Of a DNA stretch of 64,000 bases, positions 19,749-28,794 are shown one piece after another. The stretch covers positions 1 to 64,000 of the forward strand of contig JAJZVA010000007.1 in the NCBI GenBank assembly GCA_021845905.1, read 5' to 3'. Positions within the stretch are counted from its first letter, which is position 1. Each line of letters opens with the position of its first letter. The notes beneath the pieces were generated by a model. The model made no database searches. It was not told the DNA's origin and was given only the letters and a program-made list of their open reading frames with translations. The stretch comes from Pseudomonadota bacterium. Lineage in GTDB: Bacteria; Pseudomonadota; Alphaproteobacteria; Micavibrionales; UBA2020. Position numbers and translations under genes: made by a program.

Positions 19749-21083
19749 TCATCCTTTTTTCCCTTCGTGCCCGAGCAAATCCAGAATATCCTCTGCCCGC
19801 TGGTAAGACGGCGTGCCTTTCTGGAGAAGCATTTTCGCAAGCGCCGCCTCGCGATGGGCGAAACTTTTGTTGTTTTCAAGCAAGGCCTCCTCGGCAAGCT
19901 GAAGGCGCGACTGGCCGATGTCGCCCAGTTTGCCATAGGCGATGGCGAGCAGATAGCGCGCTTCCGGATTCTGCTTTTCCGTTTCCAGCGAGAGGTTGAG
20001 CTGGCGTATGGCCTCGACCTCTCGCTGCTTCACGTCTTCATGCGACTGGAGCAGGCTCTGCGCGTATTCGATGCGGATCAGGCCGGACCAGGGCGCCAGC
20101 TTCACGGCTTCGGCGTAAGGCGGAATGGATTTTTCGATATGGCCGTTCTCGTAGAGGATCTGCCCCTTGAGCTCGCGGAAGAAAGGATCGTCGGGTTTTT
20201 CCCTGATCAAAGACGCCATGATGTCGAGCGCCTTGTTCGGGCGGTCGTCGCGGAACCAGGCGACCGCGTGGCCGTAGCGCGTCGCGAGGGAATTGTCGTG
20301 AATGGCAAGCTCCCTGTTCGGATAAAGATAGCCGCGCAGCTTGGCGACGATGCGCGCGTGCATTTCGTTCCAGCCCGGCGGAATCTTGCCCGGCGGGCCG
20401 GTGTCGACGGCGTGCTGCAAAGCGTCGATGCGGTCTTGCGTCAGCGGGTGGTCCTGCACGTAGGCGGATTGCTCCGACTCCGGCAAGAGCTCCTGCGACT
20501 GCAATTTTTTCATGAAGCTCAGAAAGCCGGTGACCGGCAGCCCCGCGCCCTGCAAAAAGCGGATGCCCGCGCGGTCGGCCGACCCTTCGAGCGTGCGGCG
20601 GTACTGGAGATAATTGCGCGTCAGCATGTTGTTGCCGCCCATGCCGATGGCGATGCCCGCGTCGGGGGAACGACCCGCGACGCCCACCACCACGCCGAGC
20701 AGGTCGGCAAGGATGGCTTCCGCCGACAGGTGCGAGGCGTCCATCGCGCCGCGCAGCAAATGCCCGTCGGCGATGTGGCCGGTTTCGTGGGCGATGACGC
20801 CGATCAATTCCGCCGCGTTCGCCGTATCGAGGATCAGCGTCGTATAAAGAAAGATATTCTGCCCGCCCGCGACGAAGGAGTTCATCTGGTCGCTTTCGAC
20901 GATGATGAAGCGCACGTTGCCCGGCACGAGCCCCGCCTGCTTGAACAGCGGCGTCGCCATGATTTTAAGATCGTGTTCGGTTTCCGCGTCGCGCAGGATC
21001 GTCACGCCGTCGGCATAAGCCCGCGCGGTGCCGACGCAGCACAGCAGGACGACGCAAAAAAGAAACTTCCTGATGAACGACAT
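19749..21083 (-). CDS. M48-family periplasmic metalloprotease with TPR region (BepA-like)
   Basis: A 444-residue secreted zinc protease. A signal peptide of about 24 residues (MSFIRKFLF...ARAYA) is followed by the M48 domain with HETGH in GVIAHETGHIADGHLLRG, and a C-terminal half of helical TPR-like repeats (from about residue 255). This is the plan of BepA/YfgC, which checks outer-membrane protein assembly. The gene starts eight bases after the upstream lipoprotein gene. Confidence 0.88.
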   Translation of the reverse strand: MSFIRKFLFCVVLLCCVGTARAYADGVTILRDAETEHDLKIMATPLFKQAGLVPGNVRFIIVESDQMNSFVAGGQNIFLYTTLILDTANAAELIGVIAHETGHIADGHLLRGAMDASHLSAEAILADLLGVVVGVAGRSPDAGIAIGMGGNNMLTRNYLQYRRTLEGSADRAGIRFLQGAGLPVTGFLSFMKKLQSQELLPESEQSAYVQDHPLTQDRIDALQHAVDTGPPGKIPPGWNEMHARIVAKLRGYLYPNRELAIHDNSLATRYGHAVAWFRDDRPNKALDIMASLIREKPDDPFFRELKGQILYENGHIEKSIPPYAEAVKLAPWSGLIRIEYAQSLLQSHEDVKQREVEAIRQLNLSLETEKQNPEARYLLAIAYGKLGDIGQSRLQLAEEALLENNKSFAHREAALAKMLLQKGTPSYQRAEDILDLLGHEGKKG

Positions 21084-21091
21084 TTTAATTT

Positions 21092-21634
21092 CTAGTTAAG
21101 AAACATGCCCTGCGCGGTATAGGCGCCCACAACGTCATGCGTGTGCCAGTCCACCAGGCTGACGTAAGAATAACCTTTCTTGAGATACTCTCTCTGGTCG
21201 ACGAGCAATTTGAGCGTGCGGCGCTGGTCGAGGTCTGACAGTTGATAGAACGTCGGCCCCAGCACGACGGTCGGCTTCGTCCACGGCTCCAGCGCGGGGC
21301 CTGCCGCAAAGATTCCCGCGTTGTAGAATTTTTGAATGGCGATGTCCGGCGTCCAGCGCGGATTCCACATCGCCGGATTCCAGTCCTGTCCGTCCCATTG
21401 ATGCGGATGCTGAGTCTCGGGATCGCTGTTGCTGACCAGCGGGGAAAATTCGTAATAGTCGGGCGTGTTGAACAGCCAGCCGGGCATCACGCTCGCGGCG
21501 GAAACGGACCTGTCCGCCGTGCGGTCAGGCTCGTTAAAGGCCGATTCAGGCGCCGTCGGCGCGCAGGCGCCGACCAGCGACGCGAAAAACACCGAAAAAA
21601 CAAGTAGTAAAGCCGATCTTGACGTCAGTTGCAT
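21092..21634 (-). CDS. predicted lipoprotein of unknown function
   Basis: A 180-residue protein with a lipoprotein signal: hydrophobic residues 8-22, then VGAC with the lipidation Cys at 24. The mature part is rich in Trp, Pro and Tyr (for example HQWDGQDWNPAMWNPRW) and I recognise no domain. It heads the likely operon with the M48 protease and DsbA-like genes, which suggests an envelope quality-control role; that is inference from position only. Confidence 0.75.
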   Translation of the reverse strand: MQLTSRSALLLVFSVFFASLVGACAPTAPESAFNEPDRTADRSVSAASVMPGWLFNTPDYYEFSPLVSNSDPETQHPHQWDGQDWNPAMWNPRWTPDIAIQKFYNAGIFAAGPALEPWTKPTVVLGPTFYQLSDLDQRRTLKLLVDQREYLKKGYSYVSLVDWHTHDVVGAYTAQGMFLN

Positions 21635-21725
21635 GATTCTGCCCCTCCTTAACCTACTATATAAACAAAAAGTTAAGGCTTACTGTATATAATGGTACTA
21701 TACGCTAAAACGGGAGAATGGGCTA

Positions 21726-22124
21726 ATGGTGGATGCTCTTTCGATCGCCCTCAGCGGGCTTATGGCGCAAAACCAGCGCCTTGCGACGTCGGCCAGCAAT
21801 ATCGCCAATGCGGGCACGATGGGCGCGTTGCCGACCCCGCAGGCGCCCGCCACGACCGTTTATAAACCGCTCACGGTCAACTATACGGCATTGCCAGGCG
21901 GCGGCGTGCAATCGACCGTCACGGCAAATCCGAACGGCTACAGCCCGGCTTATGATCCAACCAATCCTTATGCAAATAATCAAGGCATGGTTGCCGCGCC
22001 GAACGTCAGCATCAGTCAGGAAATGGTGAATTTGATTCTGGCAAAAACGCTGTATAAAGCGAATATAGATGTCATAAAAACGCAAGACAGCATGACGAAT
22101 AATCTACTCAACACCATCGCGTGA
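21726..22124 (+). CDS. orphan FlgC-like flagellar rod protein
   Basis: A 132-residue protein with the FlgB/FlgC rod pattern at both ends: the N-terminal ALSIALSGLMAQNQRLATSASNIANAGT and the C-terminal VSISQEMVNLILAKTLYKANIDVIKTQDSM. These helices build the proximal rod of the flagellum. The middle is variable and Pro/Asn-rich. No other flagellar gene is in the window. GGGAGAATGGGCT precedes the ATG, and a TATAAT lies at 21688-21693. It could be a genuine FlgC or a paralogue. Confidence 0.75.
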   Translation: MVDALSIALSGLMAQNQRLATSASNIANAGTMGALPTPQAPATTVYKPLTVNYTALPGGGVQSTVTANPNGYSPAYDPTNPYANNQGMVAAPNVSISQEMVNLILAKTLYKANIDVIKTQDSMTNNLLNTIA

Positions 22125-22259
22125 ATTTCATAACGTCGTAATTTATTTTTTCAGAAAAATTCGGGTTGACTCTTTCTCCATAACCGTATTCATTACGGCT
22201 ATTGACGGCGCATAACGCCGTTTAAAAAACCCCAAACACTCTCAACGTGGAGAAGAATG

Positions 22260-23252
22260 ATGAATCCCAATTTCGAAAAATTCCTTGATCAATTCAACCA
22301 GCACGCCCTGCGCCCGATCATCGCGGCCGGCAAAGAGAAACTCGACAAGACGCTTTCGTCCCTCTCTTCTTCCGACTTCCGCCGCGCGGCTGAAGAAGCC
22401 CTCAACATGATGGGCCGCAACAACGACATCGACGCGCTCATCGACCGGCTCGACGCCAGCGCGATCGGCCGCAGCATCGACACGATGAAAGACAAGCTGC
22501 AGGACCCGCAAATCTCCCTGCAAGTCGCCCAGCTGCTGAAGCAGTTCGCCGAAAACACGCCGCCGGAAAAAATCGAAGACCTCGTCTTCAAGTCCGTGGA
22601 AAAGGCGCCGCTGGAACAGCAATTCGCCGCGCAAATCCTGCTCGCGCAAATGATGCCGCTTCTGGAAGAGATCAAGTCCGCCAGCGTGGAAGATGTCGCG
22701 GCGCAAGTCCGCATGGTCGCCGATAACCTCTCCGGTTACCAGATCGGCGAGGAAATCAAGCAACTCATCAAGATGGGCGCAAAGCAGCTCGGCGACCAGT
22801 CGCTCGGCATGGCCAGCAAGGCCCTTCCCTCGGCTGATGAACTGGCCGACGCCGCCCGCCTTATCGGCGAAACCGCCAGCGACGCGCTCGGCAGAGCCGC
22901 CAACAGCTCCTCGTTCGCGGAAACCCTCGCGATCCTGAAGGAATTCGCCGAAAACGCGGATATCATCGCCAGAACCCTCGACGCCAAGACTTCCGACGGC
23001 CAGCAAGCGCCGAAAAGCCCCGCCGCGGAAGAACCCGCCAAGGACGCTTCGGTTGCGAAAAAATTCAGCACGAAAAGCGCTCCCGCGACGGAGAAGCCGT
23101 CGACGAGAAAATTCAGCACCCGGAAGCCGGCCGCGCCTGTTGCGAAAAAGCCCGTCGTGAAGAAAATCACGACGAAGCCCGCCGCTCCGAAAGTTGCCGC
23201 CCCGAAGAAAGCCGCTCCGAAGAAAGGCAAAAACGGGCCGAAAAACGGCTAA
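22260..23252 (+). CDS. hypothetical protein with Lys/Pro/Ala-rich tail
   Basis: A 330-residue protein I do not recognise. Residues 1-240 are predicted helical and fairly acidic, with no signal peptide or membrane segment. From about residue 258 the tail is basic and low in complexity, with repeated KFSTK/RKFSTRKP and KPAAP/PKKAAPKKG units like histone-H1-type tails. The ATG at 22260 is seven bases after GGAG; an ATG one codon upstream is possible. A hairpin ACGGCG/CGCCGT (22205-22221) sits in its leader, and a strong terminator follows. Confidence 0.7.
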   Translation: MNPNFEKFLDQFNQHALRPIIAAGKEKLDKTLSSLSSSDFRRAAEEALNMMGRNNDIDALIDRLDASAIGRSIDTMKDKLQDPQISLQVAQLLKQFAENTPPEKIEDLVFKSVEKAPLEQQFAAQILLAQMMPLLEEIKSASVEDVAAQVRMVADNLSGYQIGEEIKQLIKMGAKQLGDQSLGMASKALPSADELADAARLIGETASDALGRAANSSSFAETLAILKEFAENADIIARTLDAKTSDGQQAPKSPAAEEPAKDASVAKKFSTKSAPATEKPSTRKFSTRKPAAPVAKKPVVKKITTKPAAPKVAAPKKAAPKKGKNGPKNG

Positions 23253-23310
23253 CCTTAGATAGCTGAAAGCAAATTTCTTCTTTCCATTCCCTATTGGAAG
23301 AAGAGGTTGG

Positions 23311-23349
23311 ACGGGCAAAGGCTTTGAAGTCTTTGCCCGTTTGCTTTTT
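23311..23349 (+). terminator. intrinsic terminator
   Basis: ACGGGCAAAG (23311-23320) pairs with CTTTGCCCGT (23331-23340), followed by TTGCTTTTT. It ends the gene at 22260-23252. Confidence 0.85.
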
Positions 23350-23400
23350 GCCGTCACGGGACTATATTAGGGCTGCATTCACGATGGAAAGGAACACATC

Positions 23401-24765
23401 ATGTCCGGCACGAAACTGAAAACGGCAACGGCGCCGCTGAACATCGAAGAGATCGTTGCCCGCTTCACGAACCATAGCGCGAAGATCGGCGTGATCGGCC
23501 TCGGCTACGTCGGCCTGCCGCTGGCCTGCGCGATGTGCGACAAGGGTTTCCACGCCACCGGCTTCGACGTCGACGCCTCCAAGATCGAAAAACTCTCCAA
23601 AGGCCAGTCCTACATCGGCAACATCCACAACGACCGCATCTCCGCCTTCGTCAAAGACGGAAAGCTCACGCCGACCGGCAAGTTCGACAAGCTTGCCGAC
23701 ATGGACGCGATCATCATGTGCGTGCCGACGCCGCTCGACCGCAACCGCGAGCCGGACATGACCTACATCGTCAAAACGACGGAAACCATTTCCCGATATC
23801 TCCGCCGCGGACAGCTGATCGTTCTGGAATCGACCACCTATCCCGGCACGACCAGCGACGTCGTGCGCCCCATCCTCGAAAACGCCACCGGCCTGAAATC
23901 GGGCGCGGATTTCTTTCTCGCCTTTTCGCCGGAGCGCGAAGACCCGGGCAATCCGGATTTTCACACCGCCATCATTCCCAAGGTCATCGGCGGCGACGGC
24001 GACGCGGCATTGAGGCTCGCGCAAACCATGTACGGCCAGTTCATGAAGAAGACCGTCACCGTCTCCTCGGCGGCGACGGCGGAAGCCGTCAAGCTGACGG
24101 AGAACATCTTCCGCTCGGTCAACATCGCGCTCGTCAACGAGCTGAAAGTCATCTACGACGCCATGGGCATCGACATCTGGGAGGTGATCGAGGCGGCGAA
24201 ATCGAAACCTTTCGGCTACATGCCGTTCTATCCCGGCCCCGGCCTCGGCGGACACTGCATCCCGATCGACCCGTTCTATCTCACCTGGAAGGCGCGCGAA
24301 TACAACATCGCCACGCGCTTCATCGAGCTGGCGGGCGAGATCAACGTCGCCATGCCGCAGTATGTCGTGAACAAGCTCACTGAAGCTCTCGACTCAAAAT
24401 CAGCCAAAGCGCTCAACGGCGCGCGCATCCTCGTCATCGGCATGGCCTATAAAAAGAACGTCGCCGACATCCGCGAAAGCCCCGCCTTCGCCGTCATGGA
24501 CCTGCTGAAACGCCGCAAGGCCGAAGTCGTTTTCCACGACCCTTACGTCGACGTCATTCCGCCGACGCGCGAACACGCGGCCTTTACCGGCCTGAAATCC
24601 GCCGCCCTGACGCCGGAACTGGTGAAAAAGCAAGATGCCGTCATGATTATCACCAATCACGACAACATCGATTACGCCATGATCGCCAAAAACGCCGCGC
24701 TGGTGGTCGATACGCGCAACGCGCTTTCCGGAATGAACGATCGCGGCAATATCGTCAAAGCCTGA
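23401..24765 (+). CDS. nucleotide-sugar (UDP-HexNAc type) 6-dehydrogenase
   Basis: Oxidises a UDP-sugar to the uronic acid in two NAD-dependent steps, for surface polysaccharide. The 454-residue protein has the Rossmann loop GVIGLGYVGLPLACAM, the substrate-binding region YPGTTSDVVRPIL, the catalytic Cys in GLGGHCIPIDPFYLTWKA, and the C-terminal domain opening with VIGMAYKKNVADIRESPA. The FSPEREDPGN block fits the WecC/WbpA group (UDP-N-acetyl sugars) better than UDP-glucose dehydrogenase; this is a judgement from pattern. No other polysaccharide gene is adjacent. Confidence 0.88.
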   Translation: MSGTKLKTATAPLNIEEIVARFTNHSAKIGVIGLGYVGLPLACAMCDKGFHATGFDVDASKIEKLSKGQSYIGNIHNDRISAFVKDGKLTPTGKFDKLADMDAIIMCVPTPLDRNREPDMTYIVKTTETISRYLRRGQLIVLESTTYPGTTSDVVRPILENATGLKSGADFFLAFSPEREDPGNPDFHTAIIPKVIGGDGDAALRLAQTMYGQFMKKTVTVSSAATAEAVKLTENIFRSVNIALVNELKVIYDAMGIDIWEVIEAAKSKPFGYMPFYPGPGLGGHCIPIDPFYLTWKAREYNIATRFIELAGEINVAMPQYVVNKLTEALDSKSAKALNGARILVIGMAYKKNVADIRESPAFAVMDLLKRRKAEVVFHDPYVDVIPPTREHAAFTGLKSAALTPELVKKQDAVMIITNHDNIDYAMIAKNAALVVDTRNALSGMNDRGNIVKA

Positions 24766-24841
24766 TAATAAAGCTTTTATTTCTTTTTTCGCACGGCTTG
24801 GTTAAACTGGAGACTGGAATGCATCCGGGGGGATCGGTCAT

Positions 24842-25342
24842 ATGTTTAACAAAAAGAAGCAGCCCGCAGGCGCAAGCGAAAAGGTCGAAAACGCGCGCCG
24901 CATGATCAAGGAAGGGTATTTCGACGTCAACGCCCCCTCCAAGGGCGGCGGCAAAGCCAGCTATCCCAGCCAGACCATTCCCGTCGCGGCGATTTATTTC
25001 ATCGCGATCGTCATCTCCATCGTGATCAGCAGCAACAACGCGAATCCGCTCTCCGGCCTGCACATCACCGGCATCCCCGCGCTGGACTCCTTCATCACCG
25101 GAACGAACACCCTCGGCGTCACCGGCAATCCGCAGGAAGACAACCTCATCTCGATCTTCGCGCGCGGCACCGCGCTGTTCTTCCTCGCGGGCTTCGCGCC
25201 GATCATCGCCGCCCTGCTGGAGCGCCTGCTGCTCAAATACAAAGTCATGCCGCTGATCATCTGCTGGTTCGTCATCATGGCTGCCATGCTGGCCGGATTC
25301 GAAGGCCACAACATCGCGACCTTCTTCAACAGCATCTTCTGA
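24842..25342 (+). CDS. small three-helix membrane protein, unknown
   Basis: A 166-residue inner-membrane protein with a basic cytoplasmic N-terminus (residues 1-46) and hydrophobic helices at about 47-63, 109-127 and 135-152. The loop between the first two is rich in Gly, Asn and Thr. I recognise no family. The stop and the terC start share one base (TGATG), so the two products are made together and may act together. Confidence 0.65.
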   Translation: MFNKKKQPAGASEKVENARRMIKEGYFDVNAPSKGGGKASYPSQTIPVAAIYFIAIVISIVISSNNANPLSGLHITGIPALDSFITGTNTLGVTGNPQEDNLISIFARGTALFFLAGFAPIIAALLERLLLKYKVMPLIICWFVIMAAMLAGFEGHNIATFFNSIF

Positions 25343-26286
25343 TGGCGCACGCACCCATGATGTGGACGGCCTTCGCGGGCGTGATCATCGCGCTGATGAC
25401 GCTCGACCTCGGCCTCCTGCACAGGAAAAACCACGTCATCGGCATCCGCGAAAGCCTGATCTACAGCGCGGGATACGTCGCGGTCGGGCTTTTGTTCGGC
25501 GCATGGGTCTGGCACGAGATGGGCCGCGCCGCGGCGGCGCTTTACTGGACGGGCTTCATCGTCGAAAAAACCCTCTCGATCGACAATATCTTCGCCATCT
25601 CGCTGGTTTTCACCGCGCTCGCCATTCCGCGTCAATACCAGTACCGCGTATTGCTGTGGGGCATTCTCGCCGCCATTCTGCTGCGCGGCGCGATGATCCT
25701 CGCGGGCGCGGAAATCGTCTCGGATTTCCACTGGGTTTTATATCTCTTTTCCGCGTTCCTGATTTTCACCGGCGTCAACATGCTCTTCGCCAAAGAAGAG
25801 GCGGAAGCGGCGCCTAAAAACAAAGCGCTGCATTTCTGCAAAAAATACATGCCCGTGACGGAAAAGCTCCACGGCGAGAAATTTGCCGTCCTGCTTGACG
25901 GAAAATTCCTCTTCACGCCGCTGATGCTGGCGCTTGTCGTGGTGAACATCGTGGACGTGATTTTCGCCGTCGACAGCGTGCCCGCGATCCTCGCGCTCAC
26001 CACCGACACCTATATCGTCCTGACCAGCAACATCTTCGCCGTATTGGGCCTGCGCGCGCTCTATTTCGCGCTCGACGCCATGCTCCACCGCTTCGAATAC
26101 CTCAAATACGCGCTCGCCGCCGTGCTGGTGTTCATCGGCGGCAAGATTTTCGCGGTGGATTTCGTGCTGCACCGGCCGTTTCCGCCCGTGCTGTCGCTCG
26201 GGATCACCGTTTCCATCCTCGCCCTCGGCGTACTATACTCCCTTTATCAGACACGTCATCATCCGCATAAGGAGAAAAAGTCATGA
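25342..26286 (+). CDS. TerC-family integral membrane protein
   Basis: A 314-residue multi-spanning protein of the TerC/Alx family, members of which export Mn2+ or are linked to tellurite resistance. The paired Asp motifs are visible: TGFIVEKTLSIDNIFAISLV and DVIFAVDSVPAILALTTD. About eight or nine hydrophobic helices are apparent. It overlaps the preceding membrane gene by one base and the following beta-oxidation gene by four bases (ATGA). Confidence 0.88.
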   Translation: MAHAPMMWTAFAGVIIALMTLDLGLLHRKNHVIGIRESLIYSAGYVAVGLLFGAWVWHEMGRAAAALYWTGFIVEKTLSIDNIFAISLVFTALAIPRQYQYRVLLWGILAAILLRGAMILAGAEIVSDFHWVLYLFSAFLIFTGVNMLFAKEEAEAAPKNKALHFCKKYMPVTEKLHGEKFAVLLDGKFLFTPLMLALVVVNIVDVIFAVDSVPAILALTTDTYIVLTSNIFAVLGLRALYFALDAMLHRFEYLKYALAAVLVFIGGKIFAVDFVLHRPFPPVLSLGITVSILALGVLYSLYQTRHHPHKEKKS

Positions 26287-28709
26287 CCATTCAAAAAGCC
26301 GCCGTGATCGGCGCGGGCGTCATGGGCGCCGGCATCGCGGCGCAACTCGCCAACGCGGGGCTTGAGGTCGAGCTTTTCGACATCGGCGACCGCGCGAAAA
26401 CCGCCATTGAAAAACTCCTCAAGACCAACCCCGCGCCGCTGATGCACAAAAGCTTCGCCGGACGCATCCGCCCCGGCAGCACCGAAAGCGACATCGCCCG
26501 CCTTAAAGAGGTGGACATCATCATCGAGGCCGTGTTCGAGGACCCGAAAGTCAAATCCGACATCTTCAAGAAAATCGACGCCAACCGCAAACCCGGCACG
26601 ATCGTCGCCTCCAACACCTCGACCATTCCGCTCGCCGATCTCACCAGGGATCAGTCCGACGCGCTGAAAAAAGATTTCGTCATCACGCACTTCTTCAACC
26701 CGCCGCGCTACATGCCGCTGCTCGAACTGGTGACGTCGGAGCACAACGACAAGGACATGATCGCGGAGCTGACGCGCTTCATGGACGAAAAAATGGGCAA
26801 GGGCGTCATCCCCTGCAACGACACGCCGGGCTTCATCGGCAACCGCATCGGCACGTTCTGGATCCAGACCGCCATCAACGAAGCCTACAGCCGCAAGCTC
26901 ACCGTCGAGGAAGCGGACGCGGTGATGGGACGGCCGATCGGCGCGCCGCGCACCGGCATTTTCGGCCTCGTCGATCTCGTCGGGCTCGATCTCATGCCGC
27001 ACATCACCAAGAGCCTGACCACGCTGCTGCCGCCGGACGACAGCTACTGCAAAAACAACAAATCCTATCCGGTGATCGACAAGATGATCGCCGACGGCTT
27101 TACCGGCCGCAAGGGCAAGGGCGGCTTCTACCGTCTCGACGAACGCCGCAACAAGCTGGCCGTCGACCTCGACACCGGCACGACGCGCCCGTCCAAACGC
27201 GTCAAGCCCGGCAAGAAATCCTTGCGCGAACTCGTCTCCTCGGGCGACAGGCTCGGCGATTACGCCTGGGCCGTGCTGTCGCAAACGCTCTGCTATGCCG
27301 CGCAGCACGCGCACGACATCACCGGCAACATCACCGGCGTCGACGACGCGATGAAGCTCGGCTACAACTGGAAATACGGCCCCTTCGAGCTGATCGACAA
27401 AATCGGCGTCGATTATTTCATCTCCCGCGTGCAAAAGGAAGGCGGCGCGGTGCCGCAATTTCTCCAAAAAGCCGCGGGCCGCAGCCTCTACCGCACACAC
27501 AACGGCAAACTGCAATATCTCGACCGCGACGGCGTCTATCAAAACATCGTCCGCCCCGAAGGCGTGTTGCTCCTTGCCGACGTCAAGCGCGCGTCGCAAC
27601 CCGTCGCGCAAAATATTTCCGCCAGCCTGTGGGATCTGGGCGAAGGCATCCTCTGCCTTGAATTCCATTCCAAGATGAACGCGCTCGACTTCTTCAGCCT
27701 GCGCATGGCGGGCAAGGCCTGCGACATCCTTGAAAAACCGCAAAGCCCTTTCAAGGCGCTCGTCATCCACAACGACGCGGATGATTTCTCGGTCGGCGCG
27801 AATATCGGCGTCGCGCTCTATGCCGCGAAGCTCAAGCAATACTGGATCATCGACCTGATGGTGAAGATGGGGCAGAAAACCTACAAGCGCCTCAAGTACG
27901 CGAAGTTCCCCGTCGTCTCCGCGCCCTCCGGCAAGGCGCTCGGCGGCGGCTGCGAGATCCTTCTCCACTCGCACCACGTGCAGGCGCATGCGGAAACCTA
28001 TCCCGGCCTCGTCGAGGTCGGCGTGGGGCTTTTGCCCGCCTGGGGCGGCTCGACCGAGCTTCTCACCCGCGCGCAACAGAGCGAAAAAACCGCCCATGGG
28101 CCGATGCCCGCCACAGCCTTCGTTTTCGAAACCATCTCGACCGCGAAAGTCGGACTTTCCGCCTATGAAGCGAAGGATTTTCTGTACTTGCGCGAAACCG
28201 ACGGCGTGACGATGAACAAATCGCGCCTGCTCGCCGACGCCAAAGCCAAAGCCTTCGAAATGGCGCAGAACTTCACGCCGGAAAAACCGTTCGACCTCAC
28301 GCTGCCCGGCCCGGGCGGCAAGGCCGCGCTCGACATGGCGGTGGACGGCTTTTACATGCGCGGCCTCGCCACGACATACGACGTCGTCGTTTCAAGCCGC
28401 GTGGCCAGCGTGCTGACCGGCGGCGCGCTCGCGGGTCCCGGCGTCAAACTGACTCAAGACTACGTGCGCCAGCTGGAGCGCGAGAACTTCATGGCGCTTG
28501 TGCATGACCCGCGCACCGTCGCGCGCATCGAGGCGATCATCAAATCCGGCAAGCCCCTGCGCGAAAAACCGGAGCCTTCGGTCAAAGCCGCGGATCTGCG
28601 CGCCGCCGCCGACCGCGCCGCGCCCGTTTCCCACACTGCCAACGACAACGGCGGACTTGTCGCCAACACCAAGCCGCCCTTCAACTGGCCGGATACCGCA
28701 CAACGCTGA
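26283..28709 (+). CDS. 3-hydroxyacyl-CoA dehydrogenase / enoyl-CoA hydratase (FadN-type order)
   Basis: Beta-oxidation enzyme of 808 residues. The 3-hydroxyacyl-CoA dehydrogenase comes first: Rossmann loop IGAGVMGAGIAAQLANAG, IIEAVFEDPKVK, THFFNPPRYMPLLELV and the second helical domain. The crotonase domain is C-terminal (about residues 455-720), with PSGKALGGGCEILLHS and the active-site region GLVEVGVGLLPAWGGSTELL. This order is the reverse of E. coli FadB and matches Bacillus FadN. No thiolase is adjacent. It is translationally coupled to terC. Confidence 0.9.
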   Translation: MTIQKAAVIGAGVMGAGIAAQLANAGLEVELFDIGDRAKTAIEKLLKTNPAPLMHKSFAGRIRPGSTESDIARLKEVDIIIEAVFEDPKVKSDIFKKIDANRKPGTIVASNTSTIPLADLTRDQSDALKKDFVITHFFNPPRYMPLLELVTSEHNDKDMIAELTRFMDEKMGKGVIPCNDTPGFIGNRIGTFWIQTAINEAYSRKLTVEEADAVMGRPIGAPRTGIFGLVDLVGLDLMPHITKSLTTLLPPDDSYCKNNKSYPVIDKMIADGFTGRKGKGGFYRLDERRNKLAVDLDTGTTRPSKRVKPGKKSLRELVSSGDRLGDYAWAVLSQTLCYAAQHAHDITGNITGVDDAMKLGYNWKYGPFELIDKIGVDYFISRVQKEGGAVPQFLQKAAGRSLYRTHNGKLQYLDRDGVYQNIVRPEGVLLLADVKRASQPVAQNISASLWDLGEGILCLEFHSKMNALDFFSLRMAGKACDILEKPQSPFKALVIHNDADDFSVGANIGVALYAAKLKQYWIIDLMVKMGQKTYKRLKYAKFPVVSAPSGKALGGGCEILLHSHHVQAHAETYPGLVEVGVGLLPAWGGSTELLTRAQQSEKTAHGPMPATAFVFETISTAKVGLSAYEAKDFLYLRETDGVTMNKSRLLADAKAKAFEMAQNFTPEKPFDLTLPGPGGKAALDMAVDGFYMRGLATTYDVVVSSRVASVLTGGALAGPGVKLTQDYVRQLERENFMALVHDPRTVARIEAIIKSGKPLREKPEPSVKAADLRAAADRAAPVSHTANDNGGLVANTKPPFNWPDTAQR

Positions 28710-28794
28710 TATACGTTTGAAATATAATAATATTTTGATGTTGTCATATTTGTAAAAGCATGTTAGTTTCCGTATGAAAGCATAACTTACGGAG

